A DNA stretch of 62,259 bases from Actinomycetota bacterium. Its GTDB lineage: Bacteria > Actinomycetota > Acidimicrobiia > Acidimicrobiales > Ilumatobacteraceae. The notes beneath the pieces were generated by a model. It was not told where the DNA came from. It saw only the letters and a list, made by a program, of their open reading frames with translations, and ran no database searches. The stretch covers positions 1 to 62,259 of the forward strand of contig JAQCJO010000005.1 in NCBI GenBank assembly GCA_027592925.1, read 5' to 3'. The first letter of the stretch is position 1. Each line of letters begins with the position of its first letter. Positions 17,562-26,448 of this stretch are shown piece by piece. The position numbers and the translations under genes were made by a program.

Positions 17562-18695
17562 ATGGTGACGTATCTTGACCACGCGGCTTCAACGCCCATG
17601 CGCCATGAGGCAATCGAGGCCATGACACCTTTTCTTGACAACCTGTATGCCAACCCGTCTGGGTCGCACCGGTTTGCTCGGGTTGCGCGCAAAGCACTCG
17701 ATGAAGCCCGCGATGTGGTGGCCGAAGCGCTGGGGTGCAATGCCGGCGAAGTGATTTTTACAAGCGGAGGCACCGAAGGTGACAACTCGGCAGTGTTGGG
17801 CACCGTGCGCAAGTTGGGTGGCGTTGCAGTGTGTACTGCAACTGAGCATCATGCCGTGTTGCATTGTGTCGAGCACGTAGATGGCGTAGTGGTGCGAGTC
17901 AACAATGTTGGTTCTGTTGACCTTGATGATTTGGCACGTGTGTTGCAAGAAGCAACACCAGAAAAGCCAATCACCGTGGTGTCAGTGATGGCAGTAAATA
18001 ATGAAGTGGGCACAATCACTCCTATGCGCGACGTTGCTCGTATCGTGCGCAAACATGCACCGAACGCATTGCTTCACACCGACGCCGTGCAAGCAGCATG
18101 CTGGATTGACTTGCGCGAGATCACTCCGCTCGTCGACGCACTCTCGTTGTCGGCACACAAATTTGGTGGACCAAAAGGTGTCGGCATCATGGTGTTGAAA
18201 GCCGGCAAACAACTTGAACCAATGATCTTTGGCGGTGGGCAAGAGCGCGATAGGCGCAGCGGCACACACAATGTTGCTGGCATTATCGGTGCAGCAACCG
18301 CATTGCATTTCACCGACATCACACGCGCTGACGAAATAGAGCGAGTCACCAAGATGCGCGACCGCCTTGTAGACGACATCGTTGCCGCATTGCCAGGCGT
18401 GCTCGAGACCGTGCCGCGCGAACACCGCGTGCCGGGCGTTGCTCACCTCTGTATTAAAGGTATTGAGAGCGAAGCACTGTTGTTTTTGCTTGACCAAGCC
18501 GACGTATGCGCATCGGCTGCTTCGGCTTGCGCAAGCGGCGCAATGGAACCCTCTCATGTGCTCGCAGCGATGGGCCTTTCGCGCGAGTGGACAAATGGTG
18601 CTCTGAGGCTCAGCCTCGGCCACACCACCACTGACGCCGATATTGACTGTGCTGTGCACACCATTGTTGGCGCTGTTGCGCAATTGCGTCGTTAG
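17562..18695 (+). CDS. Cysteine desulfurase (NifS/IscS-like)
   Basis: PLP enzyme of 377 residues, probably dimeric. TYLDHAAST opens the protein, ATEHHAV is the His that stacks on PLP, the PLP Lys is in SLSAHKFGGPKGVG, and the catalytic Cys is in SAASACASGAMEPSHV. Family knowledge: it removes sulfur from cysteine for tRNA thiolation and Fe-S assembly. Its position 10 bases before mnmA argues that one job is to supply sulfur to MnmA, as in other actinobacteria. Confidence 0.93.
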   Translation: MVTYLDHAASTPMRHEAIEAMTPFLDNLYANPSGSHRFARVARKALDEARDVVAEALGCNAGEVIFTSGGTEGDNSAVLGTVRKLGGVAVCTATEHHAVLHCVEHVDGVVVRVNNVGSVDLDDLARVLQEATPEKPITVVSVMAVNNEVGTITPMRDVARIVRKHAPNALLHTDAVQAACWIDLREITPLVDALSLSAHKFGGPKGVGIMVLKAGKQLEPMIFGGGQERDRRSGTHNVAGIIGAATALHFTDITRADEIERVTKMRDRLVDDIVAALPGVLETVPREHRVPGVAHLCIKGIESEALLFLLDQADVCASAASACASGAMEPSHVLAAMGLSREWTNGALRLSLGHTTTDADIDCAVHTIVGAVAQLRR

Positions 18696-18698
18696 CCT
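18693..18698 (+). promoter_or_regulatory. Candidate -10 element (TAGCCT) before mnmA
   Basis: TAGCCT overlaps the cysteine desulfurase stop and ends 7 bases before the mnmA ATG, which lacks a Shine-Dalgarno. It could give mnmA its own leaderless transcript. Confidence 0.35.
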
Positions 18699-18705
18699 TT
18701 ACAGC

Positions 18706-19776
18706 ATGAAAGTGCTCGTGGCCATGTCTGGAGGCGTCGATTCGTCGGTCGCTGCAGCCGAACTCAAAGATGCTGGTCATGAAGTAGTTGGAGTGACCAT
18801 GCGCTTGTGGGGTGGCGAGAGCGACACCGGTTGCTGCTCGGTTTCCGATGTGGACGATGCGCGCCGTGTTGCGCAACAACTTGGTATCGATCACTTGGTG
18901 TTCAACTTTTCGGATGATTTCAATAAGCACGTTGTAGACCCATACGTGAAGGCTCACGTAGATGGCTTTACGCCTAACCCATGCATCGAGTGCAACCGTC
19001 ACCTCAAGTTTGATCGACTGAGCGAGCGAGCACGCCTGCTTGGTTTTGATGCTGTTGCAACTGGTCACCATGCACGTATCGAAAAAGATGATGAGGGCAC
19101 TATGCGACTTGCTCGCGGTGCCGATGATGCCAAAGATCAGAGTTATGTAGTGCACATGCTCGATCAAAAAGAGTTGGCCTTCACCATGTTTCCTGTCGGT
19201 CATTTAACCAAAGCGCAAGTGCGCGACAGGGCAGTCGAGTTGGGTTTGCGCACCGCAACAAAACCAGACAGCCAAGACGTGTGCTTTATTAGCAAGACCG
19301 GTGGACGTGAAACATTCTTGGGCAACCGAATTCCGTTTCGTCCTGCACAAGTAGTGAACGAAGATGGCTCGGAAGCGGGCAGAGTCGAAGCACTTGAGCT
19401 CGTAACGATTGGTCAGCGCAAAGGCCTTGGCTTGCCAGGCGGCGGGCCAAAGCAATACGTTGTTGATGTTGATACGCCGAATGCACGCATCACGGTGGGT
19501 GACGAGTCAAAGTTGTTTTGTTCGTCGGTCGTTGTCAACAACATCGTGTGGTCTGATGCGCAAGATGTGCAACGATTGAGCATTAATGCCGACGTGCTGG
19601 TGCAGTCGAGTGCTCATGGCGCGGCAATCCCTGCAACCGCTGAAGTATTGGGAGATTCGGAGATTCGCCTTATGTGGCGCGAACCTCAGCGCCGTATTGC
19701 GCCAGGCCAAAGTGTTGTGTTGTACGAAGTAACAAACAGCTTTGTTCTTGCCGGTGGGATCGCTTGCGCAAACTAA
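18706..19776 (+). CDS. mnmA: tRNA-specific 2-thiouridylase
   Basis: Protein of 356 residues that thiolates uridine 34 of tRNAs for Lys, Glu and Gln. The N-terminal PP-loop SGGVDSS (residues 8-14), the first catalytic Cys in NPCIECNRHLKF, the DQSYVVHML adenylation region and the second Cys in SQDVCFI are all present. The ATG at 18706 starts the conserved MKVLVAMSGG; an upstream frame inside the previous gene is rejected. The M14 peptidase gene begins within its last 13 bases. Confidence 0.95.
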   Translation: MKVLVAMSGGVDSSVAAAELKDAGHEVVGVTMRLWGGESDTGCCSVSDVDDARRVAQQLGIDHLVFNFSDDFNKHVVDPYVKAHVDGFTPNPCIECNRHLKFDRLSERARLLGFDAVATGHHARIEKDDEGTMRLARGADDAKDQSYVVHMLDQKELAFTMFPVGHLTKAQVRDRAVELGLRTATKPDSQDVCFISKTGGRETFLGNRIPFRPAQVVNEDGSEAGRVEALELVTIGQRKGLGLPGGGPKQYVVDVDTPNARITVGDESKLFCSSVVVNNIVWSDAQDVQRLSINADVLVQSSAHGAAIPATAEVLGDSEIRLMWREPQRRIAPGQSVVLYEVTNSFVLAGGIACAN

Positions 19777-20525
19777 AAGCGTTCGCAGTAGTAATTGGAT
19801 TGTTGGGCACTGCGGTTGTTTCGCAATCTGCTCAAGCACAATCAAGTTCATTTCTTGAGAGACGTGTCATTGGTAAAAGTGTGCTTGGCACACCAATAGA
19901 GGCCGTGCGACTCGGCACTAAAGGTGGAGTAGTTGTCGTTGTTGTTGGCGTGATTCACGGCAATGAAGCCGCTGGATTATTGATCACGGACAGACTGCAA
20001 GAATTGGTAGTGCCGACGAGGATTGATTTGTGGGTAATTCCCACCATGAACCCAGATGGCACAGCTCTCGATCAACGCGGCAATGCCAATCAAGTAGATC
20101 TCAATCGCAACTTTCCGTACAACTGGAAAAAGATGGGCAAGCCGGGGTATTGGCAATTTGCTGGCAAGAGCAAAGCATCAGAGCCAGAGACCAAAGCCGT
20201 TGTTGCGTTTATGCGTCAGATCAAACCGGCTCTCGGCATTTGGTATCACCAAGATCTCAACATCATCTCGCCGGGAAAAGGGTTTGAGGGCAAAATGCGT
20301 TCCACCTACTCACGGCTCACGGGAATACCGATCAAGCGCATTACGGGTGGTACTTATACGGGTGTGGCTGCCACTTGGCAGCGCCACAGCGTTAAAGATG
20401 GCATGGCATTCGTGGTTGAGTTGGGAGAAACTCTCGACTCGGCGCAGGCCAAGGTGCATTCCAGCGCAGTACTCAACATTTCAATGCTGTTGCGAGACGC
20501 TCCATCTAGCAAACTAGGCAAGTGA
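19764..20525 (+). CDS. Secreted M14 zinc carboxypeptidase / murein amidase-like
   Basis: Protein of 253 residues if it starts at the TTG at 19764, which follows a GGTGGGA. That start gives a clean signal peptide (RKLKAFAVVIGLLGTAVV) ending AQA before QSSS. Longer starts inside mnmA would lose the signal. Zinc ligands His65 and Glu68 lie in HGNEAAG, the substrate-binding RGNANQVDLNRNFP stretch follows, a third ligand His is in GIWYHQD, and the catalytic Glu is in FVVELGE. This is the MpaA/M14 pattern, so cleavage of cell-wall peptides is likely. It overlaps mnmA by 13 bases and the TSUP gene by 4. Confidence 0.85.
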   Translation: MRKLKAFAVVIGLLGTAVVSQSAQAQSSSFLERRVIGKSVLGTPIEAVRLGTKGGVVVVVVGVIHGNEAAGLLITDRLQELVVPTRIDLWVIPTMNPDGTALDQRGNANQVDLNRNFPYNWKKMGKPGYWQFAGKSKASEPETKAVVAFMRQIKPALGIWYHQDLNIISPGKGFEGKMRSTYSRLTGIPIKRITGGTYTGVAATWQRHSVKDGMAFVVELGETLDSAQAKVHSSAVLNISMLLRDAPSSKLGK

Positions 20526-21316
20526 AAATAGAGAAGAAGCGCGCCCTTATCTTGATGGGCTTCGGCGTCGGTGCCGGCTTGTTGTCTGGCTTATTCGGTC
20601 TTGGCGGCGGCATCATCATTGTTCCTGGCCTCATGTTTGCGTTCAAGATGGATCAGCGCCTTGCTCATGGCACGTCACTCGGGGGAGTATTTCTCATTTC
20701 GTGTGCAAGTCTCGTGACGTACTGGAGCCACGGCGAAGTTGATTGGCATGTTGTGTTGTGGTTGGCGCTCGGTTCAGTTTGTGGCTCACTCATTGGCGCA
20801 CGCTTATTGGCGACATTGTCAAAACGCACACTGACCATTTCGTTTATTGCAGTGCTCGTGATTGCGGGTGTGCGCATGTTCTTCAAGATCGATTCCTCGG
20901 GCACGATGGTGATCAATGCACCGACCGCTGCATGGCTTGTATTGATCGGTGTCATCATTGGTGCAATTGCAGGAATGCTCGGCATCGGTGGTGGGCTCAT
21001 GACAGTTCCAATTTTGGTTGTGCTATTCCACGTGTCACCCGCACTTGCCAAAGGCACGTCACTCGCTGTTGTGATTCCCACTGCGTTCTCCGGCACATTG
21101 CAGAATTTTAGAAATAAGAACACTGATTTGTCGGCAGCCGGCATTGTGAGTGCCACCGGCATATTCTCGGCAATCGGTGGAAGCTGGCTCGCGACACAAA
21201 TGGATGATGTGATTTCGAACTTCTTGTTTGCAATCCTCTTGATCTTTATTGCAGGAAGAATGTTGCTGCAACTGCGAAAGACGAGTGCTACGGCATTAGC
21301 CGAGGGTGCCGCTTAA
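20522..21316 (+). CDS. TSUP family transporter (TauE/SafE)
   Basis: Membrane protein of 264 residues with about eight hydrophobic segments in two related halves. The repeated glycine motif appears as GLFGLGGGIIIVPGL in the first half and GMLGIGGGLMTVPIL in the second, diagnostic of TauE/SafE anion permeases. Family knowledge: they move sulfite, sulfonates or other organosulfur anions. GTG overlaps the upstream stop by 4 bases. Confidence 0.85.
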   Translation: MKIEKKRALILMGFGVGAGLLSGLFGLGGGIIIVPGLMFAFKMDQRLAHGTSLGGVFLISCASLVTYWSHGEVDWHVVLWLALGSVCGSLIGARLLATLSKRTLTISFIAVLVIAGVRMFFKIDSSGTMVINAPTAAWLVLIGVIIGAIAGMLGIGGGLMTVPILVVLFHVSPALAKGTSLAVVIPTAFSGTLQNFRNKNTDLSAAGIVSATGIFSAIGGSWLATQMDDVISNFLFAILLIFIAGRMLLQLRKTSATALAEGAA

Positions 21317-21317
21317 C

Positions 21318-22106
21318 TTATTGCAAGCGTGCAATGGTTTCGGAATGCAATATTCCATTGCTGCTGACCGATGAGTCTGCTCGCCAGTCGGCAACACCAA
21401 AACGATTGGTGATAGTGCCGCCAGCTTCTTGCACAATGGGGTAGATGGCTGCGTTGTCGTAGGGCGCAAGGCCGATCACATCGACTGCGATATCAATGGC
21501 GCCTTGAGCTACGAGCATGTGTTGCCAAAAATCTCCAAAGCCACGAGCACGTAATGCATCAGTTTGTAGTTGTACCAACTTTGGAATGCCACCAATTGCT
21601 TGCCAACCAGCATTGGGTGTTGTGCTCACGTGAGATTCGGTGATGGTTTGTGTTTTCGATACATAGATACGAGTGGCATCGCGACCAGCGTTCGAGAAGA
21701 ATGCGCCGCTGTCAGTAGATGCCCACCAACGAAACCCCATGGCCGGAGCGGAGACAACGCTCAATACAGGCACGCCGTTATGCACCAACGCGATGAGCGT
21801 TGCCCACACTGGTACGCCGCGCACAAAGTTGGTGGTGCCATCAATTGGGTCGATGACCCACTGATACTCGGCATCGGCTGGCCCGGACACACCAAATTCT
21901 TCGCCATAGATGCTGTAGTCGGGCCGCTCGGCTGTGAGCACTTTGACAACGGCCTGCTCGGTGGCACGGTCAATTTCCGTGACCTCGCTGTTATCAGCCT
22001 TACGCGAAACTCCAAATGACCGGGATGAAAAACCCGCAAGACTTATCTTGTCTGCCGCATCTGTTGCCCTGACTGCTAAGGCAAAATCTTCTTGCAAGTT
22101 CGGCAC
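21318..22106 (-). CDS. hisN: Histidinol-phosphatase-like inositol monophosphatase family protein
   Basis: Protein of 262 residues of the Mg-dependent inositol monophosphatase fold. Metal ligands appear in YGEEFG, VIDPIDGTTNF and LAPYDNAAIYPIVQEAGG. The stretch RGFGDFWQHMLVAQGAIDI is typical of actinobacterial HisN rather than SuhB. The usual WD motif of helix C reads YD here. It starts 2 bases after the dxs stop, so it is cotranscribed with dxs. Confidence 0.8.
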   Translation of the reverse strand: MPNLQEDFALAVRATDAADKISLAGFSSRSFGVSRKADNSEVTEIDRATEQAVVKVLTAERPDYSIYGEEFGVSGPADAEYQWVIDPIDGTTNFVRGVPVWATLIALVHNGVPVLSVVSAPAMGFRWWASTDSGAFFSNAGRDATRIYVSKTQTITESHVSTTPNAGWQAIGGIPKLVQLQTDALRARGFGDFWQHMLVAQGAIDIAVDVIGLAPYDNAAIYPIVQEAGGTITNRFGVADWRADSSVSSNGILHSETIARLQ

Positions 22107-22108
22107 GA

Positions 22109-24049
22109 TTAATCGTTGCTTAATGCGCGTAAAACTTGAGCAACTATGCCTTCTGCATCGAGGCCCATTTGGTGAAGGATCACCTGCGGTTTGGCGGTTG
22201 GCACAAACGTGGTGGGTACACCAAGCACCTGGACAATAGGGCGGTTATGTGCTGTTGATGTGGTGCCAATGATCATGTCGTTGATCGTGTTCTCAATCGT
22301 CATGCCAATGCCGCCGTCGCGAATGCCATCCTCGGCGGTGATGACAACGTCATGTTGCATCGCATCGGCAATCATTGCCGGGTCGAGCGGGGCGCACGAG
22401 CGCACGTCCCACACCGTCACATCAACATTGCTGGCCTTAAGAGTTTCAGCGGCCTCGAGTGCAGCACCAACGAGTTTGCCGATGGCCAGGATGCACACGC
22501 GCTTGGTTGGGCCGTCAACGAGTTTGCGCGCCTGTAGGCCTGAACCGATGTCGTTTTCGTCGACATTGCGAGCCAATCCCTTTGGATATCGAATAGCAAC
22601 TGGGCCGGTATCGGCGAGCGAAATGGCATCGCTCAGCATTTGTTGCAAGTCTTGAGTGCTCGACGGAGCAAGTACGCGCATGCCGGGCACTTTGGAGAGC
22701 AGCGCCATGTCGTAAACGCCGTGGTGGCTTGGGCCGTCGTCACCCGTAATGCCCGAGCGATCGAGACAGAATATGACTGGCAAGCGATGCATTGCAACGT
22801 CATACACAACTTGGTCCCATGCGCGATTCAAAAAGGTTGAGTACAACGCAACGACGGGGCGCATGCCACCCATTGCCATGCCCGCAGCTGCAGTAACTGC
22901 ATGTTGTTCGGCGATGCCTACGTCGAAGAAGCGATCTGGGAAGTGTTCTTGAAACTGAATCAAACCCGTTGGTCCAGGCATTGCGGCAGTGATTGCAACA
23001 ATGCGTGCATCTTGCTCGGCAAGTTTGATGATGGTGTCTGCAAATGCTTCGGTGTAGCCAGTCGGCACAGATTTTGGTGGACCGTTGATCGGGTCAAACA
23101 CTGGTGCGTCGTGCAAATGCTTTTCGTCGTCGTCTTCGGCGGGCGAGTAGCCACGACCCTTTTCGGTGATCACGTGAATGACGACTGGACCTTCTTCGAC
23201 ACGTTGTTCGGCTGCAGAAAATGCGTGTTCCATTGCTTCAATGTCGTGACCATCGATTGGGCCGATGTATCGGACACCGAGCGCTTCAAAAAATGCTGGC
23301 GGTTGTAAAAACTCTCGAATGCCGGCTTTGAAAGCTTCCATTCCTCGCTCGGCTTGTGAGCCGATCAGAGGAATATTTTTGAGAAATTTTTCAATCTTGC
23401 GTTGGCGCCGCACATACACAGGATTGATTCGAATTTTGATAAGTGTTTTGGAAAGTATTCCTGTTTTCTGTTCGCTCGGTGCACCTTGAGAAAGATTAGA
23501 AATTGTTGGGGCATAGCTACGACCATTGTCGTTGAGCACAATAATGACTCGCTTGCTCGAATGACCGAGGTTATTGAGCGCCTCGTATGCCATACCGCCT
23601 GTCATCGAGCCGTCACCGATGACCGCAACGATATGGTTTCGATCTGGTGTCAGACCCGCGTCGCGCGCAACGGCAAGACCGTATGCATAACTGAGCACGG
23701 TCGAGGCGTGACTATTTTCAATGAAGTCATGCACACTTTCTTCTCGACTTGGGTAACCAGAAATGCCACCTGCCTGACGCAATTGGCTAAAACCGCCACG
23801 CCTACCCGTAACAATTTTGTGAATGTAGGCCTGATGACCCGTGTCCCACAAGATGGCGTCGCGTGGCGAATCGAATACGCGGTGCAATGCAAGCGTGAGT
23901 TCAATTGCACCCAAGTTGGAACCCAAGTGACCACCTGTCTCGGAAACTGCAGCCACTATAAAATCACGGATCTCGGCGGCCAGCTGCTCCAGTTCGGTAG
24001 TGGTCAAACCTCGCAAATCGCTGGGTTGGCGGATTACCTCAAGAACCAT
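22109..24049 (-). CDS. dxs: 1-deoxy-D-xylulose-5-phosphate synthase
   Basis: Thiamine-diphosphate enzyme of 646 residues that starts the MEP isoprenoid pathway from pyruvate and glyceraldehyde 3-phosphate. Features are HLGSNLGAIELTLALH near the N-terminus, WDTGHQAYIHKI, the ThDP motif GDGSMTGGMAYEALNNLG, and the C-terminal-domain DVGIAEQHAVTAAAGMA with its catalytic Glu. TAGCGT lies 8 bases before the ATG and no Shine-Dalgarno is seen. It leads a two-gene operon with hisN. Confidence 0.95.
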   Translation of the reverse strand: MVLEVIRQPSDLRGLTTTELEQLAAEIRDFIVAAVSETGGHLGSNLGAIELTLALHRVFDSPRDAILWDTGHQAYIHKIVTGRRGGFSQLRQAGGISGYPSREESVHDFIENSHASTVLSYAYGLAVARDAGLTPDRNHIVAVIGDGSMTGGMAYEALNNLGHSSKRVIIVLNDNGRSYAPTISNLSQGAPSEQKTGILSKTLIKIRINPVYVRRQRKIEKFLKNIPLIGSQAERGMEAFKAGIREFLQPPAFFEALGVRYIGPIDGHDIEAMEHAFSAAEQRVEEGPVVIHVITEKGRGYSPAEDDDEKHLHDAPVFDPINGPPKSVPTGYTEAFADTIIKLAEQDARIVAITAAMPGPTGLIQFQEHFPDRFFDVGIAEQHAVTAAAGMAMGGMRPVVALYSTFLNRAWDQVVYDVAMHRLPVIFCLDRSGITGDDGPSHHGVYDMALLSKVPGMRVLAPSSTQDLQQMLSDAISLADTGPVAIRYPKGLARNVDENDIGSGLQARKLVDGPTKRVCILAIGKLVGAALEAAETLKASNVDVTVWDVRSCAPLDPAMIADAMQHDVVITAEDGIRDGGIGMTIENTINDMIIGTTSTAHNRPIVQVLGVPTTFVPTAKPQVILHQMGLDAEGIVAQVLRALSND

Positions 24050-24057
24050 GAGTTATT

Positions 24058-24063
24058 ACGCTA
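24058..24063 (-). promoter_or_regulatory. Candidate -10 element (TAGCGT) for dxs
   Basis: Minus-strand TAGCGT, 8 bases before the ATG, no Shine-Dalgarno. Identical to the hexamers before 9621, 51941 and 53975. Confidence 0.45.
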
Positions 24064-24106
24064 TCTGACGAACCTGCTGCGCTAATAAGGCGATTTGGGG
24101 TTGTGA

Positions 24107-24997
24107 CTAATGAGACGGATGCGACGCCATCTGGGATGCAAGGACCTGATCGAGCCTGTTGTGATTCCAGTTGTGGATTCGGGTGCCAATTGCATAGCCG
24201 AGCGCAAACACCAGTAGCCCACCGAGCCCATCTATCCAATAATGATTAGCGGTAACGATGATGCAAAACAACGTCACAGTGGGGTACAGGGTGAGCAGTA
24301 TGCGTTGCCACCTCTTCTTGACGATTGGCCACAACGCAAACGCGCACCATGTTGACCAGCCAATATGTAATGAAGGCATTGCTGCGTATTGATTAGAAAG
24401 TTTTGCAGCCGCACCGCTGTTGAAATGTAACGGGCCGCCATATATCTCAACAGTGTCTACGAAACCAAAATTGAGTGCGCCGTTGTAGTTGCGCATCTCA
24501 TGTGGAATACATTCCCCACCAAAGTTGACACCATCTTTGGGGCACGGAGCATCGAGGAGTCGTGGTGGCATGAGTGGGAACAAAACAAAACCAATAATTG
24601 CCAATCCAGTCATCGCGGCCAACGTGTTGCGCCATTGACCGAATACATCGGGCCTGCGCTTGAACAACAAAATAAAAATGCCCAATGTCACAAAGAAATG
24701 TGCGGTGCCGTAATACGTGTTCATGACTTTGATGAGCCAAATATGTGGAAGGAAAAAATCCTGAATCGACTCTTCGTGGTAAAGACCAAGCGCTCGCTCG
24801 ATGCGGATGACACGGACCGCATTCGTGAACGAATGGAGTGGAATATCGGCGCCATTGACGAACGCCGACCCAAATCGATTTCGAATCAGTGTGTATGTGG
24901 TATAAAACACAGCGACAATGAGCGCCTCTTTCCACCACAGGGTGCGATGGCGGTGCGACACGGCAATTGCAGTTGCTGGCTGAGGGCTGCTTGTCAC
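24107..24997 (-). CDS. PAP2-superfamily phosphatase/phosphotransferase, Aur1/Ipt1-like
   Basis: Polytopic membrane protein of 296 residues, GTG start. The PAP2 catalytic motifs are AAMPSLHIGWS and NHYWIDGLGG, with the catalytic His residues. The upstream region GLYHEESIQDFFLPH is characteristic of the Aur1/Ipt1 inositol-phosphotransferase branch. It should act on lipid-linked phosphates at the outer face of the membrane; the exact substrate is unknown. A second, interrupted member lies at 53980-54948. It is divergent from tldD with only 23 bases between start codons. Confidence 0.82.
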   Translation of the reverse strand: MTSSPQPATAIAVSHRHRTLWWKEALIVAVFYTTYTLIRNRFGSAFVNGADIPLHSFTNAVRVIRIERALGLYHEESIQDFFLPHIWLIKVMNTYYGTAHFFVTLGIFILLFKRRPDVFGQWRNTLAAMTGLAIIGFVLFPLMPPRLLDAPCPKDGVNFGGECIPHEMRNYNGALNFGFVDTVEIYGGPLHFNSGAAAKLSNQYAAMPSLHIGWSTWCAFALWPIVKKRWQRILLTLYPTVTLFCIIVTANHYWIDGLGGLLVFALGYAIGTRIHNWNHNRLDQVLASQMASHPSH

Positions 24998-25003
24998 ATA
25001 AAA

Positions 25004-25013
25004 ATTGTAGGCT
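25004..25013. promoter_or_regulatory. Overlapping divergent -10 elements (PAP2 gene / tldD)
   Basis: The decamer ATTGTAGGCT reads TAGGCT on the plus strand, 7 bases before the tldD ATG. On the minus strand it reads TACAAT, 6 bases before the PAP2 GTG. The two hexamers share a TA step. Neither gene has a Shine-Dalgarno. Confidence 0.5.
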
Positions 25014-25020
25014 GACGAGC

Positions 25021-26448
25021 ATGACTATTAATGCGTCTATAAGCACCAGCGGGAATCTTGTTGAAGCCGATGTAATTGCCAAAGTCTTGGCCAAAGGTCG
25101 AGCAACTGGGGCCGAGTTTTCAGAGATTTATATAGAGGACAAGCGATCGACCTCGGCTGGGCTCGATGACGGCAAGGTTGAGCAAGTTACGAGTGGTCGC
25201 GACCGTGGCGCTGGCATTCGTGTAGTCGCCGGCGAAACAACAGGCTTTGCTCACACATCCGACTTGTCTGAACGTGGGTTGCTTGCAGCGGCCGAAGCAG
25301 CGGCAGCCGCAGCACGCCAAGGCGATGGTGGGGTGCACAAGATTGCTCTGCAGCCGTTGTTGCGTCATCCCGTAAATAACGTGCGCATTGCGCCAAGTGA
25401 TGTGCCGAAGGCCAGCAAAGTTGCGCTACTCGAGAGGGCCAATGCTGCTGCTCGGTCGATCGACGGCGCAATCGTGCAAGTATCTGCCGGATACGGCGAC
25501 TCGTACAAGCGCATCTTGGTCGCCAACAGTGACGGCGTGTTTAGCGCTGACGATCAAGTGCGCACATTGTTTCGTGTGAGTGTTGTGGCAACAGGTGATG
25601 CAGGAATGCAAACCGGTTACGACTCGCTTGGTCACACCATCGGTTTTGAAGTGTTTGATGAAAACGATGTTGAAGAGATGGCAATTCGTGCAGCGAAGCA
25701 AGCAATTGCAAAATTGCAAGCACGCCCAGCACCATCGGGTTTGCTTCCAGTTGTGATCAAGCAGGGCAGTGGTGGCGTGTTGTTTCACGAAGCATGTGGA
25801 CACGGTCTTGAAGCAGACCTCGTTGGCAAAGGTGCAAGCGTCTACCGCGGCAAGATGGGCGAACTCGTTGCATCGCCACTTGTGACGTTGATCGACGACG
25901 GAACAATGAGTGGTGAGTGGGGTGCAATTGGTATCGACGATGAAGGTCATCCATCGCAACGCAATGTGCTGATTGAAAACGGAATTTTGACCGACTACAT
26001 GTGGGACTTTTTGCGAGCACGTAAAGAGAACCGTCCTCAAAGCGGCAACGGTCGCCGACAAAGTTATGCAGACTTGCCAATGGTGCGCATGACCAACACA
26101 TTTGTGACCAACGGAACCGAAGACCCTGATGACATTGTGCGCGCAACTGAGCACGGTGTGTATGTGGCCAAGCTTGGCGGCGGCAGTGTGGACACTGCAA
26201 GCGGCGACTTTGTGTTTGGCATGGTCGAGGCATACCTCATTGAAAATGGTGAGATCACAGAGCCGTTGCGTGAAAGCAACTTGATTGGTAACGGGCCACA
26301 GGTCTTGAAAGACATCGACTTGCTTGGCAATGACTTTGCAATGGGCAACCCTGGCATGTGCGGAAAAGATGGTCAGGGTGTGCCAGTGGGCGATGGTCAG
26401 CCAACTCTGCGCGTAAAGGCAATGACTATTGGTGGCACCGCCGCATGA
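25021..26448 (+). CDS. tldD: Metalloprotease TldD
   Basis: Protein of 475 residues. The zinc motif HEACGH starts at residue 256 in GGVLFHEACGHGLEAD. Family knowledge: TldD is the catalytic half of the TldD/TldE heterodimer that trims unfolded peptides, including ribosomally made peptide natural products. The ATG at 25021 is preferred to an upstream frame because it fits the family N-terminus and the adjacent -10 element. The stop overlaps the partner gene by ATGA. Confidence 0.93.
   Translation: MTINASISTSGNLVEADVIAKVLAKGRATGAEFSEIYIEDKRSTSAGLDDGKVEQVTSGRDRGAGIRVVAGETTGFAHTSDLSERGLLAAAEAAAAAARQGDGGVHKIALQPLLRHPVNNVRIAPSDVPKASKVALLERANAAARSIDGAIVQVSAGYGDSYKRILVANSDGVFSADDQVRTLFRVSVVATGDAGMQTGYDSLGHTIGFEVFDENDVEEMAIRAAKQAIAKLQARPAPSGLLPVVIKQGSGGVLFHEACGHGLEADLVGKGASVYRGKMGELVASPLVTLIDDGTMSGEWGAIGIDDEGHPSQRNVLIENGILTDYMWDFLRARKENRPQSGNGRRQSYADLPMVRMTNTFVTNGTEDPDDIVRATEHGVYVAKLGGGSVDTASGDFVFGMVEAYLIENGEITEPLRESNLIGNGPQVLKDIDLLGNDFAMGNPGMCGKDGQGVPVGDGQPTLRVKAMTIGGTAA

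Noticed and set aside
23402-24085. 227-codon plus-strand open frame opposite dxs
   Set aside because: Fully antisense to a well-supported gene, no recognisable domain, no start signal.
24500-25015. 171-codon plus-strand frame opposite the PAP2 gene
   Set aside because: Antisense to conserved PAP2 motifs and overlaps the divergent promoter.
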